Source: Arthrobacter sp. zg-Y820 (GTDB lineage Bacteria; Actinomycetota; Actinomycetes; Actinomycetales; Micrococcaceae). From it: 64,000 nucleotides of DNA. Positions 24,993 to 34,120 of the stretch are shown piece after piece. Location: positions 3,534,001 through 3,598,000 of the forward strand of contig NZ_CP126247.1 in assembly GCF_030142155.1 (NCBI RefSeq). Reading direction: 5' to 3'. The notes under the pieces are model-generated. The model was not told where the DNA came from, searched no databases, and saw only the letters and a program-made list of their open reading frames with translations. Made by a program: the position numbers and the translations under genes. Position 1 is the first letter of the stretch. The number at the start of each line of letters is the position of its first letter.

Positions 24993-26849
24993 CTACGGCA
25001 CCATCCATCCCAGGACCGAGGTGGATTGCAGCCAGACCAGGAGCGTCATCAGGGCCAGCAGCCCAAGGCTCCAGCCAAGGAGTTTGCGGAACAGGGTGCT
25101 TTCGGACCCTTCCAGTCCCACCGCTGCTGCGGCAATGGCGAGGTTCTGCAGCGACAGCATCTTGCCCATCACGCCAGCCGACGAGTTCGACGCCGCCATC
25201 AGGGTGGCGGACAGCCCGGTTTCATTGGCGGCGGCAACCTGCAGTTGGCCGAACAGCGAGTTGGAGGATGTGTCGGATCCGGTCAGGGCCACCCCGATCC
25301 AGCCCAGCAGGGGTGACAGCAGGGCAAAGAATCCGCCGGCGGACGCGAGGGCGACGCCCAGCGTGGTGGTTTGCCCGGAAAGGTTCATCACGAAGGACAG
25401 CGCCAGCACGGCGCACACCGTCACGATCGTCCAGCGCAGCTGCTTGAGCGTTTCCCCGTAGACCTTCAGTCCCTGCCCCGGCCGGATCCGGTACAGCAGC
25501 ATGGTCAGGATTCCGGCAAACAGCAGGAGCGTGCCGGTGGCCCGGATGTGGTCAAAGCGCAAGGTCTGAGCGCTCACCGCCTTGCCGTTCGAGTCCACCA
25601 CGTCCAAGCCGGGCCAGCGGAACGTGACGCTGCCGATTTCGGTCAGCCAGATCTTGATCCCGGGCACCTGGGCCAGCGAAAACACCGCGATGATGATCAG
25701 GTAAGGCGCGGTGGCCATCAACACGCTGCGGGCATCAGGCCGGGTGGTGCCGCCCGCCGCAGCGGATTTACCGGCACCGGGGGGTGCACCGGAAGCCGTG
25801 GTACCGCCGACGGGTGCGCCGGAAGCCGGGGCTCCGCTGACGGGTGCGCCGGAAGCCGGGGCTCCGCTGACGGGTGCGCCGGAAGAGCGCCGGCCCCGGC
25901 CGCCGCTGCCGGGCTGGCCGGCAGCCGATTCAACGGTGTCAGTGGTTTTCGGAGCCGCTGCCTCTTGGGCGTCAGGCACTTCGGTCTCCTGCACCTCCCC
26001 GGACATGCCGATGATTTCTGCCGGCTGCCAGACCCGGAGCATGAGCAGCACCGCGGCGACGGTGGCCACTGCTGCCACAACGTCGGTCAGCTCCACCACG
26101 AAGAAGTTCGACGCCACGAACTGCGCGAGCCCGAAGACGAAGCCTGACACGAGGGCCACCGGCCAGGTCTGCCGCAGTCCGCGTTTTCCGTCCACCAGGA
26201 AGACCAGGATGAGCGGAACCACAAGGGCGATGAAGGGGGTCTGCCGCCCGGTCATGGAGGACAGTTCCTGGAGCGGAATCCCGGTCACCCCGTTCAACGC
26301 AATGATGGGGGCTGCCATCGCGCCGAACGCGACGGGGGCGGTATTCGCCAGCAGCGCGACGATGGCGGATTTCAGCGGCTTCATCCCGGCGGCCATCAGC
26401 ATGGCTGCCGCGATGGCCACGGGCGCACCGAAGCCGGCCAGGGACTCCAGCAGGGCACCGAAGCAAAACGCGATCAGGATGGACAGGATCCGCAGGTCAT
26501 CGGAGATGGAACGGATGGTGCGGCCAAGCACTTCGAACCAGGGCGTGGCTACCGTGAGTTTGTAGATCCACAAAGCGTTGATCAGAATCCAGAGGATCGG
26601 AAAGATCGCGTAGAACGCACCGAGGCCGGTGGCGGCCACCACCTGGTCCACGGGCATCCGCCACGCAATCACGGCCAGCAGGATGGAGAGCACCAGGCTG
26701 ATGACTCCCGCCTGGTAGGCCTTCATGCGGAAAACTCCCAGCAGGACAAACAGCACGAGCAGCGGCAGGGCAGCCAGAACCGCCGAAATCGCCAGCGATC
26801 CCCCCACTGGATCCAGAATCTGTTCAAATGCCTGCGCCTGAATATCCAC
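24993..26849 (-). CDS. L-lactate/glycolate permease (LctP family)
   Basis: A 618-residue transporter with about 13 helices. Diagnostic segments are FGALLESLAGFGAPVAIAAA, LTGSDTSSNSLFG and LMAASNSSAGVMGKMLS, all conserved in LctP/GlcA permeases. It imports lactate or glycolate with protons. An inserted loop (roughly residues 290-370) is Pro/Gly/Ala/Ser-rich and includes tandem SGAPASGAPV repeats, explaining the extra length over the usual 530-560 residues. The start is GTG 26849, with AAGGGG five bases before; a longer open frame to 26954 has no ribosome site. It is cotranscribed with the dehydrogenase downstream. Confidence 0.92.
   Translation of the reverse strand: MDIQAQAFEQILDPVGGSLAISAVLAALPLLVLFVLLGVFRMKAYQAGVISLVLSILLAVIAWRMPVDQVVAATGLGAFYAIFPILWILINALWIYKLTVATPWFEVLGRTIRSISDDLRILSILIAFCFGALLESLAGFGAPVAIAAAMLMAAGMKPLKSAIVALLANTAPVAFGAMAAPIIALNGVTGIPLQELSSMTGRQTPFIALVVPLILVFLVDGKRGLRQTWPVALVSGFVFGLAQFVASNFFVVELTDVVAAVATVAAVLLMLRVWQPAEIIGMSGEVQETEVPDAQEAAAPKTTDTVESAAGQPGSGGRGRRSSGAPVSGAPASGAPVSGAPASGAPVGGTTASGAPPGAGKSAAAGGTTRPDARSVLMATAPYLIIIAVFSLAQVPGIKIWLTEIGSVTFRWPGLDVVDSNGKAVSAQTLRFDHIRATGTLLLFAGILTMLLYRIRPGQGLKVYGETLKQLRWTIVTVCAVLALSFVMNLSGQTTTLGVALASAGGFFALLSPLLGWIGVALTGSDTSSNSLFGQLQVAAANETGLSATLMAASNSSAGVMGKMLSLQNLAIAAAAVGLEGSESTLFRKLLGWSLGLLALMTLLVWLQSTSVLGWMVP
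25809..25885 (-). repeat. 30-bp tandem repeat in lactate permease loop
   Basis: Two full 30-base units (25809-25838, 25839-25868) and a 17-base partial third copy (25869-25885) are identical. They encode the SGAPASGAPV-type units in the polar central loop of the permease. The period preserves the frame, so copy number could vary without inactivating the protein. Confidence 0.9.
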
Positions 26850-26920
26850 GAAAACCCCTTTGTTCTGCCGTGGCCGATGCCCACTCAGGACAGGGGCATC
26901 CCCCCGTTCGGTGAACGTAG

Positions 26921-26956
26921 CGTTGACCCTAGGGCCGGAGCCCTTCGCGGTCAACG
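26921..26956. promoter_or_regulatory. Inverted repeat upstream of lactate permease
   Basis: Eight-base arms CGTTGACC (26921-26928) and GGTCAACG (26949-26956) with a 20-bp spacer lie 72 bp before the permease GTG. It may be a regulator site, for example for a GntR-type lactate regulator, though none is encoded nearby. Confidence 0.4.
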
Positions 26957-26968
26957 GTGCATAACAAA

Positions 26969-27014
26969 AAACTCCTCCGCCGGCAGGCAGTGCCCGGGGC
27001 CGGCGGAGGAGTTT
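26969..27014 (-). terminator. Rho-independent terminator after the alanine/glycine symporter
   Basis: The 16-base arms 26969-26984 and 26999-27014 are perfectly complementary with a 14-base loop. Reading on the minus strand the stem is followed by TTTTTGTTAT, a proper U tract. It lies 61 bp after the symporter stop. Confidence 0.9.
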
Positions 27015-27074
27015 CGTCAGGGGTTGGTCATCCGGGTTGTGCTACCCCGGGGCGGGAGGTTCAGGCGCGGGGGT

Positions 27075-28649
27075 TCAGGCGGTGGCTGCCGCCTCCTTGA
27101 TGTCCTGGTCGTCGATGCCGAGCATCTCCAGCTTTCCGCTCTTGCGGTCCGCCAGGTACTCCTTCATTTCCTTCTTGATCACGGGCAGCAGCAGGTAGAC
27201 GCCGAGCAGGTTCACGAACGCGCAGACAAAGAGCGCGGCGTCGGCGAAGCTGATGACCTGGCTGAAGGACAGCACGCAGCCGGCCACGGTGAAGGTCAGG
27301 AAGATGACTTTGTAGGTGACCTCGCGGCGCTTGCCCCGGCCGAAGAGGTACTCCCAGGACTTCAGGCCGTAGTAGGACCAGGTAATGAGGGTGGAGTAGG
27401 CGAAGAGCGCGACGGCGATGGAGAGCACGATCGGGAACCAGGGCAGGACGGTGGCGAAGGCATCGGAGGTGAGGATGACGCCGTCGGGCGCAGATCCGCC
27501 GGCCTGGACCTGGTCGATTCCCGCCTGCAGGCTGGGCGTGGAAGCCATGATGATGGCCAGCGCCGTCATGGTGCAGATGAGGACAGTGTCCACGAGCGGC
27601 TCGAAGAGCGCCACGAAGCCTTCGCTGACCGGGCGGCGGGTCTTGACCGCCGAGTGGGCGATGGCCGCGGAGCCGACACCCGCCTCGTTGGAGAAGGATG
27701 CCCGCTGGAAGCCGACGATCATGACGCCGACGACGCCGCCGGCGAAGCCCTCGGGGCGGAAGGCGCCGTCAATGATGGCGCCGAAGGCTGCCGGGACGTT
27801 CTCGAAGTTGACGATGATGACGAACAGGCAGGCCACAATGTAGATGCCGGCCATGGCGGGCACCAGCTTGGAGGTGGTGGCGCCGATCGATTTGATGCCG
27901 CCCAGGATCACCACGGCCACCAGGACGGCCAGGACCAGCCCGAAGACCAGGGCCGCTCCCGCGCTGCCGAGGATGCCGTCGTCGCCGCCGGTGACGTTCT
28001 GGATCTGCGCGAACGTCTGGTTGGCCTGGAACATGTTGCCGCCGGCCACACCGAAGATCAGGATCGCGACCGCAAAGATTCCGGTGAGGATTTTGGCCGG
28101 CCACCGGCCGAAGCGCGCGAAGGCCACGGGCAGGTATTTGAACGGACCGCCGCTGATGGAGCCGTCGGCATGGACTTCGCGGTACTTCACGCCGAGGGTG
28201 CATTCAGCGAACTTCGAGGCCATGCCGAGCAGCCCGGCCAGGATCATCCAGAACGTGGCGCCGGGGCCACCCAGGGCCATGGCCGCACCGACGCCGGCAA
28301 TGTTGCCCAGGCCGACGGTGCCGGAAAGGGCGGAGGTGAGTGCCTGGAAGTGCGGCACCTCGCCCGGATCGTCGTGGGAGGAGAACTTGCCGCGGACCAC
28401 CTGCACGGCGACCTTCAGCCCGCGGAACTGGATGAATCCGAAGTAGAACGTGAAGACGATGCCGGCCAGGATCAGCCAGGCGACGACGGCGGGGAAACTG
28501 AAGTCTCCGATGGTGATCGGGAAGAAGACGATCCCGGAGAACACCGTGGTGATCGGTTCGAAGAACGAGTTGACGGCGGAATCGATGGTTCCGAGCAAAC
28601 CACCGTCCTCCGATGCCGGTGCCATGGAAACTGCCCGTGCTGCGTTCAT
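27075..28649 (-). CDS. Alanine/glycine:cation symporter (AGCS family)
   Basis: A 524-residue sodium-coupled amino acid transporter of the AGCS family (AlsT/AgcS). It shows about eleven hydrophobic helices and the family motifs GLGNIAGVGAAMALGGPGA and FQRASFSNEAGVGSAAIAHS. It imports alanine or glycine with Na+. The ATG at 28649 follows CAGGGGC; a much longer frame upstream is polar and lacks family sequence. An inverted repeat 26 bp before the start is a likely operator, and a clean terminator follows the gene. Alanine dehydrogenase and glycine cleavage genes elsewhere in the window could use its substrates. Confidence 0.93.
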   Translation of the reverse strand: MNAARAVSMAPASEDGGLLGTIDSAVNSFFEPITTVFSGIVFFPITIGDFSFPAVVAWLILAGIVFTFYFGFIQFRGLKVAVQVVRGKFSSHDDPGEVPHFQALTSALSGTVGLGNIAGVGAAMALGGPGATFWMILAGLLGMASKFAECTLGVKYREVHADGSISGGPFKYLPVAFARFGRWPAKILTGIFAVAILIFGVAGGNMFQANQTFAQIQNVTGGDDGILGSAGAALVFGLVLAVLVAVVILGGIKSIGATTSKLVPAMAGIYIVACLFVIIVNFENVPAAFGAIIDGAFRPEGFAGGVVGVMIVGFQRASFSNEAGVGSAAIAHSAVKTRRPVSEGFVALFEPLVDTVLICTMTALAIIMASTPSLQAGIDQVQAGGSAPDGVILTSDAFATVLPWFPIVLSIAVALFAYSTLITWSYYGLKSWEYLFGRGKRREVTYKVIFLTFTVAGCVLSFSQVISFADAALFVCAFVNLLGVYLLLPVIKKEMKEYLADRKSGKLEMLGIDDQDIKEAAATA

Positions 28650-28674
28650 GGTTCGAGCCCCTGTTTTCTGTAAG

Positions 28675-28698
28675 TATGTTGCCGAATGCGACAACATA
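28675..28698. promoter_or_regulatory. Operator-like inverted repeat TATGTTG-N10-CAACATA
   Basis: Perfect seven-base arms at 28675-28681 and 28692-28698 lie 26 bp upstream of the symporter ATG, with a further CG/CG match inside the spacer. The position suits a repressor site, GntR-like in style. The regulator is not in the window. Confidence 0.5.
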
Positions 28699-28837
28699 GC
28701 CTTGCTTAATACATAGGTGTTGCACAAATCACACGTTGCCTTACAATCCGTCGTTCCGCCGGCCGTGGAATGTGCCCCGATCGCTCCCGTGCTAGGTTGA
28801 GCGGCACCAACCGCCCCGTCCCCCAGCAGGTGTGACC

Positions 28838-30322
28838 ATGAGCAAACTGAGCACTGCAACGTTGTCCGGCGTCTCCGCCAAGCTGCCCGTCCCCTCCTAT
28901 GACCGCGCCGGCCTCAGCGTCGGCATTGTCCATTTCGGCGTCGGCGGTTTCCACCGCGCGCACCAGGCCATGTACCTGGACCGGCTGATGAATGCCGGCG
29001 GGGCCCGGGACTGGGCCATTTGCGGAGTCGGCGTCCTGCCGGGCGATGCCGCCATGAAGACCGTCATGGAGAACCAGGACTGCCTGTACACGCTGGTCCT
29101 CAAGAATCCGGACGGCACCCGGGAGGGGCGCGTCATCGGGTCCATCGTCGAGTATCTGCTGGCCCCGGAGGACCCGGAGGCCGTGATCGAGAAGATGGCA
29201 GCGCCCGGCACGAAAATTGTCTCCCTGACCATTACCGAGGGCGGTTACAACTTCCATCCCGTGACCGGTGAGTTTGATGCGGCCAACCCCGCCGTGGCGG
29301 CTGACCTGGAGCCGGGGGCCGTTCCGTCAACGGTCTTTGGGCTGGTCACCGAGGCGCTGCAGCGGCGCCGGGACCGCGGACTCCCGCCGTTCACCGTGAT
29401 GTCCTGCGACAACATCCAGGGCAACGGCGACGTGGCGGCCAAGATGTTCACCGCCTTCGCTCGCCTGCGGGATCCTGGGCTGGGTGAGTGGATGCAGGAA
29501 AAGGTGGCCTTTCCGAATTCAATGGTGGACCGCATTACACCGGTCACCACCGACGAGGACCGGGCCATGGTGGCGGCGGACTTCGGCGTGGACGACGCCT
29601 GGCCGGTGGTCAGCGAGGACTTTGAGCAGTGGGTGCTGCAGGACGATTTCCCGCTGGGCCGCCCGGCCTTCGAAGACGTCGGCGTGCAGGTGGTGGACGA
29701 CGTCGAGCCCTATGAACTCATGAAGCTGCGGCTGCTCAACGCCAGCCATCAGGGGCTGTGCTACTTCGGCTACCTCGCCGGCTACCGGTACGCGCACGAG
29801 GTCTGCCAGGATCCGCTTTTCGCCCGGTTCCTGCTGGATTACATGGACAAGGAAGCCACCCCCACGCTGAAGCCGCTGCCGGACGTGAACCTGGCCGGGT
29901 ACAAGCACAAGCTGATCGAGCGGTTTTCCAACCAATATGTCCGCGACACGCTCGCCCGGCTGTGCGCCGAGAGCTCGGACCGGATCCCCAAATGGCTGCT
30001 GCCGGTCATCCGGGAGAACCTGGCCAGCGGCGGGGAGATCCACCGTTCGGCCGCTGTCGTCGCCAGCTGGGCGCGGTATGCCGAAGGCTTCGACGAGCAG
30101 GGCGAGCCCATCCAGGTGGTGGACCGGCTGCGGAAACCGTTAATGGCTGCCGCAGGACGCAACCGCGAGGATCCGCTCGCCTTCGTGTCCAACCGCGAAC
30201 TTTTCGGAGACCTGGCGTCCAATGACCGGTTCATCCGGGCGTACACCGCTGCGCTGGCTTCACTGCACGACGCCGGCGCGCGGGCCACGGTTTCCGGCCT
30301 GGTTTCGGAGCGGGGACGCTAA
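28838..30322 (+). CDS. Mannitol 2-dehydrogenase family polyol dehydrogenase
   Basis: A 494-residue long-chain polyol dehydrogenase. It has the NAD-binding start IVHFGVGGFHRAHQAMYLD, the middle segment VMSCDNIQGNGDV, FPNSMVDRITPVT and the catalytic region KLRLLNASHQGLCYFGYL with NLAGYKHKLIERFSNQ. The family oxidises mannitol to fructose, or arabinitol/glucitol to ketoses. The ABC polyol-type importer that follows suggests the substrate enters through it. The ATG at 28838 is used; GTG 28832 is also in frame. No fructokinase or xylulokinase is present beside it. Confidence 0.92.
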   Translation: MSKLSTATLSGVSAKLPVPSYDRAGLSVGIVHFGVGGFHRAHQAMYLDRLMNAGGARDWAICGVGVLPGDAAMKTVMENQDCLYTLVLKNPDGTREGRVIGSIVEYLLAPEDPEAVIEKMAAPGTKIVSLTITEGGYNFHPVTGEFDAANPAVAADLEPGAVPSTVFGLVTEALQRRRDRGLPPFTVMSCDNIQGNGDVAAKMFTAFARLRDPGLGEWMQEKVAFPNSMVDRITPVTTDEDRAMVAADFGVDDAWPVVSEDFEQWVLQDDFPLGRPAFEDVGVQVVDDVEPYELMKLRLLNASHQGLCYFGYLAGYRYAHEVCQDPLFARFLLDYMDKEATPTLKPLPDVNLAGYKHKLIERFSNQYVRDTLARLCAESSDRIPKWLLPVIRENLASGGEIHRSAAVVASWARYAEGFDEQGEPIQVVDRLRKPLMAAAGRNREDPLAFVSNRELFGDLASNDRFIRAYTAALASLHDAGARATVSGLVSERGR

Positions 30323-30456
30323 GCCGCGGAGCGGGGAAACCACCACAGCCGCTGCAGTCCTGCCGAAAGTTTGCGGACCATTGCTCATTTGACAGGGCCT
30401 GTTTATAGTTCACCGAAATGAGCGCAGGGCAATTCTCACATGATCAAAGGTGACGT

Positions 30457-31839
30457 ATGAGACTACGACGCAGCAGACCCCGCAGGTTTCGGCCCGGCAT
30501 CGGAAGATCGGCGGCGGCATCGGCGGCGGTGCTTGCACTCGTGCTGTCCGGATGCGGCGCTGAAAGCTCCGAAGGACCGGAAGAAATCGTGGTGGCCATT
30601 GTTTCCAATCCGCAGATGACTGACGCCATTTCGCTGGAGGAGGACTTCCGCGAGCAATATCCGGATATTGACGCGCGATTTGTTTCCCTGCCGGAGAATG
30701 AGGCCCGCGCCAAGATCACGGCCTCGGTGGCCACCGAGGGCGGCGAATTCGACGTCGTCATGATCTCCAATTACGAGACCCCGATGTGGGCGGAAAACGG
30801 CTGGATCACCAACCTGCAGGAGTATGCCGACACCACTGCCGGTTACGACCCGAACGATTTTGTGCCCAACATCCGCGAAGCACTGAGCTACGAGGGGGAC
30901 CTGTATTCCGTTCCCTTCTACGGCGAATCTTCCTTCCTCGCCTACCGGGAGGACATTTTCGAGGAGAACGGGCTCACCATGCCGGAGCGGCCCACCTGGG
31001 AGGACGTTGCCGGATTCGCCGAACAACTCCACGATCCGGACAACGGATTCTCCGGCATCTGCCTCCGCGGCCTGGCCGGCTGGGGCGAGGTGATGGCGCC
31101 GCTCGGAACCATGATGAACACCTACGGCGGAGGCTGGTTCGACGAGGACTGGAACGCCACGCTGGACTCGCCCGAGGTGGAGGCCGCCGTGACCGACTAC
31201 GTGGACCTGGTCCGCACGTCCGGGCAGCCCGGAGCCGCCACCAGCGGGTTCGGCGACTGCCTGACCCAGTACAGCCAGGGCACCGCCGCCATGTGGTACG
31301 ACGCAACCTCCATGGTCTCCTCAGTGGAGGACCCGGCCTCCTCCCTGGTGGTCGGCAAAACGGGCTACGCCCAGGCGCCCGTGCAGGAAACGGAATCCTC
31401 CGGCTGGCTGTACAGCTGGTCCCTGGCCATCCCCACCACCAGCGAGAAAAAGGACGCCGCCTGGGACTTCATCTCCTGGATGACCAACAAGGAATACATC
31501 CAGCTGGTGGGCGAGAAGATCAGCTGGGAACGCGTGCCGCCCGGCAGCCGGCTGTCGACCTACGAGATTCCCGAATACGCCGCCGTGGCCGAGGCCTATG
31601 CCGAGCCCACCCTGTCCTCCATGGCCGGCGCCTCGCAGGAGACCAGCATGGCCAACCCGGTGCCGTATCCGGGCCTTCAATTCGTGGGGATCCCGGAATT
31701 CCAGGATCTGGGCACCCGCGTGGCGCAGCAGATCTCGGCAGCCATCGCCGGACAGAAATCGGTTCCCGAGGCCCTGGAGCAATCACAGCGCTACGCCGAA
31801 ACCGTCGCGGAAAGCTACCAGTCAGGAGAAAACAGATGA
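30457..31839 (+). CDS. ABC transporter substrate-binding lipoprotein (sorbitol/mannitol type)
   Basis: A 460-residue family 1 extracellular solute-binding protein. The N-terminus is basic, then hydrophobic, ending in the lipobox LVLSGCG with Cys33, so it is exported and lipid-anchored. The mature part starts ESSEGPEEIVVAIVSNPQMT and carries PFYGESSFLAYREDIFEENG and a tryptophan-rich binding region typical of polyol/sugar binders. The ATG at 30457 has AAAGG upstream. It overlaps the first permease (ATGA) and shares a likely operon with both permeases. The position after mannitol-type dehydrogenase supports polyol uptake. Confidence 0.9.
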   Translation: MRLRRSRPRRFRPGIGRSAAASAAVLALVLSGCGAESSEGPEEIVVAIVSNPQMTDAISLEEDFREQYPDIDARFVSLPENEARAKITASVATEGGEFDVVMISNYETPMWAENGWITNLQEYADTTAGYDPNDFVPNIREALSYEGDLYSVPFYGESSFLAYREDIFEENGLTMPERPTWEDVAGFAEQLHDPDNGFSGICLRGLAGWGEVMAPLGTMMNTYGGGWFDEDWNATLDSPEVEAAVTDYVDLVRTSGQPGAATSGFGDCLTQYSQGTAAMWYDATSMVSSVEDPASSLVVGKTGYAQAPVQETESSGWLYSWSLAIPTTSEKKDAAWDFISWMTNKEYIQLVGEKISWERVPPGSRLSTYEIPEYAAVAEAYAEPTLSSMAGASQETSMANPVPYPGLQFVGIPEFQDLGTRVAQQISAAIAGQKSVPEALEQSQRYAETVAESYQSGENR

Positions 31840-32780
31840 CCAGCCTGGTGGACAAACATCAACAGAAGGTCCGCCGCGAGACGGAGCAGCGGCGGGCCCG
31901 CGGCATGTCCAGCGCCGAGGGCTGGAGGCGGCGCGGGCCCCTGCTGCCGGCTCTGGTCTTCACGCTGATCGTGACCCAGGTGCCGTTCCTGTTCACCATT
32001 TGGTATTCCCTCCAGAACTGGAACCTGCTCAATCCCGGGGGCGACCGGTTTGTGGGGCTGTCCAACTATGTGGAGATCTTCGCCGACTCCACCTTCCGCC
32101 AGGCAGCGATGAACAGCGTGATCTTCACGTTGGGCTGCGTGTTCTTCGCGATGCTCCTCGGCATCGTCTTCGCCCTGCTGCTGGACCGCTCCTTCGCGGG
32201 CCGCGGGGTGGTCCGCACCCTGTTGATCACACCGTTCCTGATCATGCCGGTGGCCGGCTCCCTGCTCTGGTCCGTGTCCATCCTCAACCCCAGCTACGGC
32301 CTGTTGAACTGGCTGATCGGCCTGGTGGGCATTTCCCCGGTGGACTGGACCTCCGTCCACCCGATCGCCTCGATCCTGATGTCCCTGGTGTGGCAGTGGA
32401 CACCGTTCATGATGCTGCTGGTCCTGGCCGGGCTCCAGGCGCAGCCCAAGGACGTGCTGGAAGCGGCCCAGGTCGACGGGGCCGGCTGGTGGCGGACCTT
32501 CATCTCCGTGACCCTTCCCCAGCTCCGCCGCTACATCGAACTCGGGATCCTGCTCGGCGCGATCTATGTGGTGAACACCTTTGACCAGATTTACCTCATG
32601 ACGGCCGGCGGGCCCGGGACAGCCAGCGCCAACCTGCCGTTCTACATCTATCAGCGGGCCTTCCTGGGCTTCGACATCGGGCAGGCAGCCGCCATGGGTG
32701 TCGTGGTGGTTATTGCCACGATCATCATCGCGACCTTCGCCCTCCGCCTGATCTTCCGCAGCTTCGACGTAAAGGACTAG
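31836..32780 (+). CDS. ABC sugar/polyol permease 1
   Basis: A 314-residue inner membrane permease (MalF/UgpA type) with six helices after a cytoplasmic start. The EAA loop EAAQVDGAGWWRTFISVTLP docks the ATPase. The start ATG 31836 overlaps the preceding stop and has AGGAG seven bases upstream. It is followed by permease 2 after two bases. No ATPase gene is present, so it probably uses a shared MsiK-type ATPase encoded elsewhere. Confidence 0.93.
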   Translation: MTSLVDKHQQKVRRETEQRRARGMSSAEGWRRRGPLLPALVFTLIVTQVPFLFTIWYSLQNWNLLNPGGDRFVGLSNYVEIFADSTFRQAAMNSVIFTLGCVFFAMLLGIVFALLLDRSFAGRGVVRTLLITPFLIMPVAGSLLWSVSILNPSYGLLNWLIGLVGISPVDWTSVHPIASILMSLVWQWTPFMMLLVLAGLQAQPKDVLEAAQVDGAGWWRTFISVTLPQLRRYIELGILLGAIYVVNTFDQIYLMTAGGPGTASANLPFYIYQRAFLGFDIGQAAAMGVVVVIATIIIATFALRLIFRSFDVKD

Positions 32781-32782
32781 CC

Positions 32783-33673
32783 GTGGCCACACAAACAGAA
32801 TCGGCTTCTTCCGAAAGCACCCCGTCGGGCCGCCGCCCGGCAGCACCGGCACGCCGCAGCAAACCAGAGACGACGTCGTCCCTGTTGACGGTGCTGACCT
32901 GGGTCATCGCCATTGCATTCTTCTCACCGGTCCTGTGGATGGTGCTCACCTCCTTCAAACAGGAGTCGGCTGCGGCCTCCAACCCGCCGTCGTTCTTCTT
33001 CACCCCCACCCTCGACCAGTACCGGGCCGTCATCGATGCCGGGGCCGGCTCCTACTTCGTCAACTCGCTGATTGCCACCGGCGTCTCCACGCTCCTGGTC
33101 GTGATCATGGCGGTGCCCGCGTCGTATGCCCTCAGCATCCGGCCCGTCAAGAAGACGCAGGACGTGCTGTTCTTCTTCATCTCCACCCGGATGCTCCCGG
33201 TGGTGGCGGTCATCATGCCGATCTACGTCATTGCCGGCCAGCTGAAGGTCCTGGACAACATCTGGACCCTGGTGGTCCTTTACACCTCGATGAACCTGCC
33301 CATCGCGGTATGGATGATGCGCTCCTTCTTCCAGGAGGTGCCCAGCGAGGTGCTCGAGGCAGCGCAGATGGACGGAGCCGGGCTGCTGAAAACGCTGTGG
33401 CGGGTGCTGATGCCCATGGTGGCACCGGGCCTGGCCGCCACCGCACTGATCTGCGTCATTTTCGCGTGGAACGAGTTCTTCTTCGCCCTGAACCTCACGG
33501 CGGCCAGGTCTGCGACCGTGCCGGTGTTCCTGGTCTCCCAGATGACCAGTGAAGGCCTGTACCTGGCGCAGCTGTCCGCCGCCTCGGTGCTGGCTTCCCT
33601 GCCGGTGGTCCTCGCGGGCTGGGTTGCGCAAAAGCAGCTGGTCCGCGGGCTGTCCATGGGCGCCGTGAAGTAA
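32783..33673 (+). CDS. ABC sugar/polyol permease 2
   Basis: A 296-residue permease (MalG type) with six helices. The EAA loop reads EVLEAAQMDGAGLLKTLWRVL. A Pro/Ala/Ser-rich stretch (residues 1-32) precedes the first helix. The GTG start at 32783 lies two bases after the permease 1 stop. It completes a two-permease plus binding-protein importer and is followed by the convergent ChaB gene 24 bp away. Confidence 0.93.
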   Translation: MATQTESASSESTPSGRRPAAPARRSKPETTSSLLTVLTWVIAIAFFSPVLWMVLTSFKQESAAASNPPSFFFTPTLDQYRAVIDAGAGSYFVNSLIATGVSTLLVVIMAVPASYALSIRPVKKTQDVLFFFISTRMLPVVAVIMPIYVIAGQLKVLDNIWTLVVLYTSMNLPIAVWMMRSFFQEVPSEVLEAAQMDGAGLLKTLWRVLMPMVAPGLAATALICVIFAWNEFFFALNLTAARSATVPVFLVSQMTSEGLYLAQLSAASVLASLPVVLAGWVAQKQLVRGLSMGAVK

Positions 33674-33697
33674 GGGCCGGCGCTGCCCGGATCGGCC

Positions 33698-34120
33698 CTA
33701 GCCTTCCCGGGCCCGGCGGGTTTCCCTGTCGTTGGCCTTCCGGATCGCGGCCACCAGCTCGGCCTTGCTCATGGCCGAACGCCCGGGGATGTCCAGGTGC
33801 GAGGCCACGTCGTAGAGGTGAGCCTTGGAGGCATTGGCATCCACTCCGCCGGCCGTTGCAGCGGAGGAATTCCGGCCGCCCTCGGCCCGGGCATCCGAGG
33901 GCCCGGACTCCTCCTTGGCCTCCCAGCGGTCGCCCACCTTTTCATGGGTGTGCTTCAGGGCGGCGAAGGCGGTTCGGGCAGCCCGCTCCTCATCGCCGTA
34001 CTCCTCCGCAGCGGAGTCGAACGTCTTGGCGAAGGTGTCCTGGGCTTTGCTGTCCGAGCGCTGCAGGGTGGAGGGTATTTCCTCCTCGATGGCGTGGCCG
34101 TCCTTGCCGGTTTTGGGCAT
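33698..34120 (-). CDS. ChaB-domain protein fused to Rho N-terminal/SAP-like domain
   Basis: A 140-residue protein. Residues 1-65 match ChaB: EEEIPSTLQRSDSKAQDTFAK and later AFAALKHTHEKVGDRWEAKE. A Gly/Ala/Ser linker follows, then residues about 95-132 (KAHLYDVASHLDIPGRSAMSKAELVAAI) resemble the Rho N-terminal or SAP helix-extended-loop-helix nucleic-acid-binding fold. ChaB was named as a regulator of the Ca2+/H+ antiporter ChaA, but its function is unclear; actinobacterial ChaB proteins are often stress-linked. Its ATG overlaps the stop of the upstream gene by one base (TAATG), so the two are coupled. Confidence 0.85.
   Translation of the reverse strand: MPKTGKDGHAIEEEIPSTLQRSDSKAQDTFAKTFDSAAEEYGDEERAARTAFAALKHTHEKVGDRWEAKEESGPSDARAEGGRNSSAATAGGVDANASKAHLYDVASHLDIPGRSAMSKAELVAAIRKANDRETRRAREG

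Noticed and set aside
26877-28673. Plus-strand open frame of about 600 codons opposite the alanine/glycine symporter
   Set aside because: Composition rich in Asp/Gly/His/Gln with no domain; a shadow of the AGCS transporter.
30786-32780. Longer frame running into permease 1 from inside the binding-protein gene
   Set aside because: Its first part is an arginine-rich shadow of the binding protein; the permease start at 31836 has AGGAG and an ATGA overlap.
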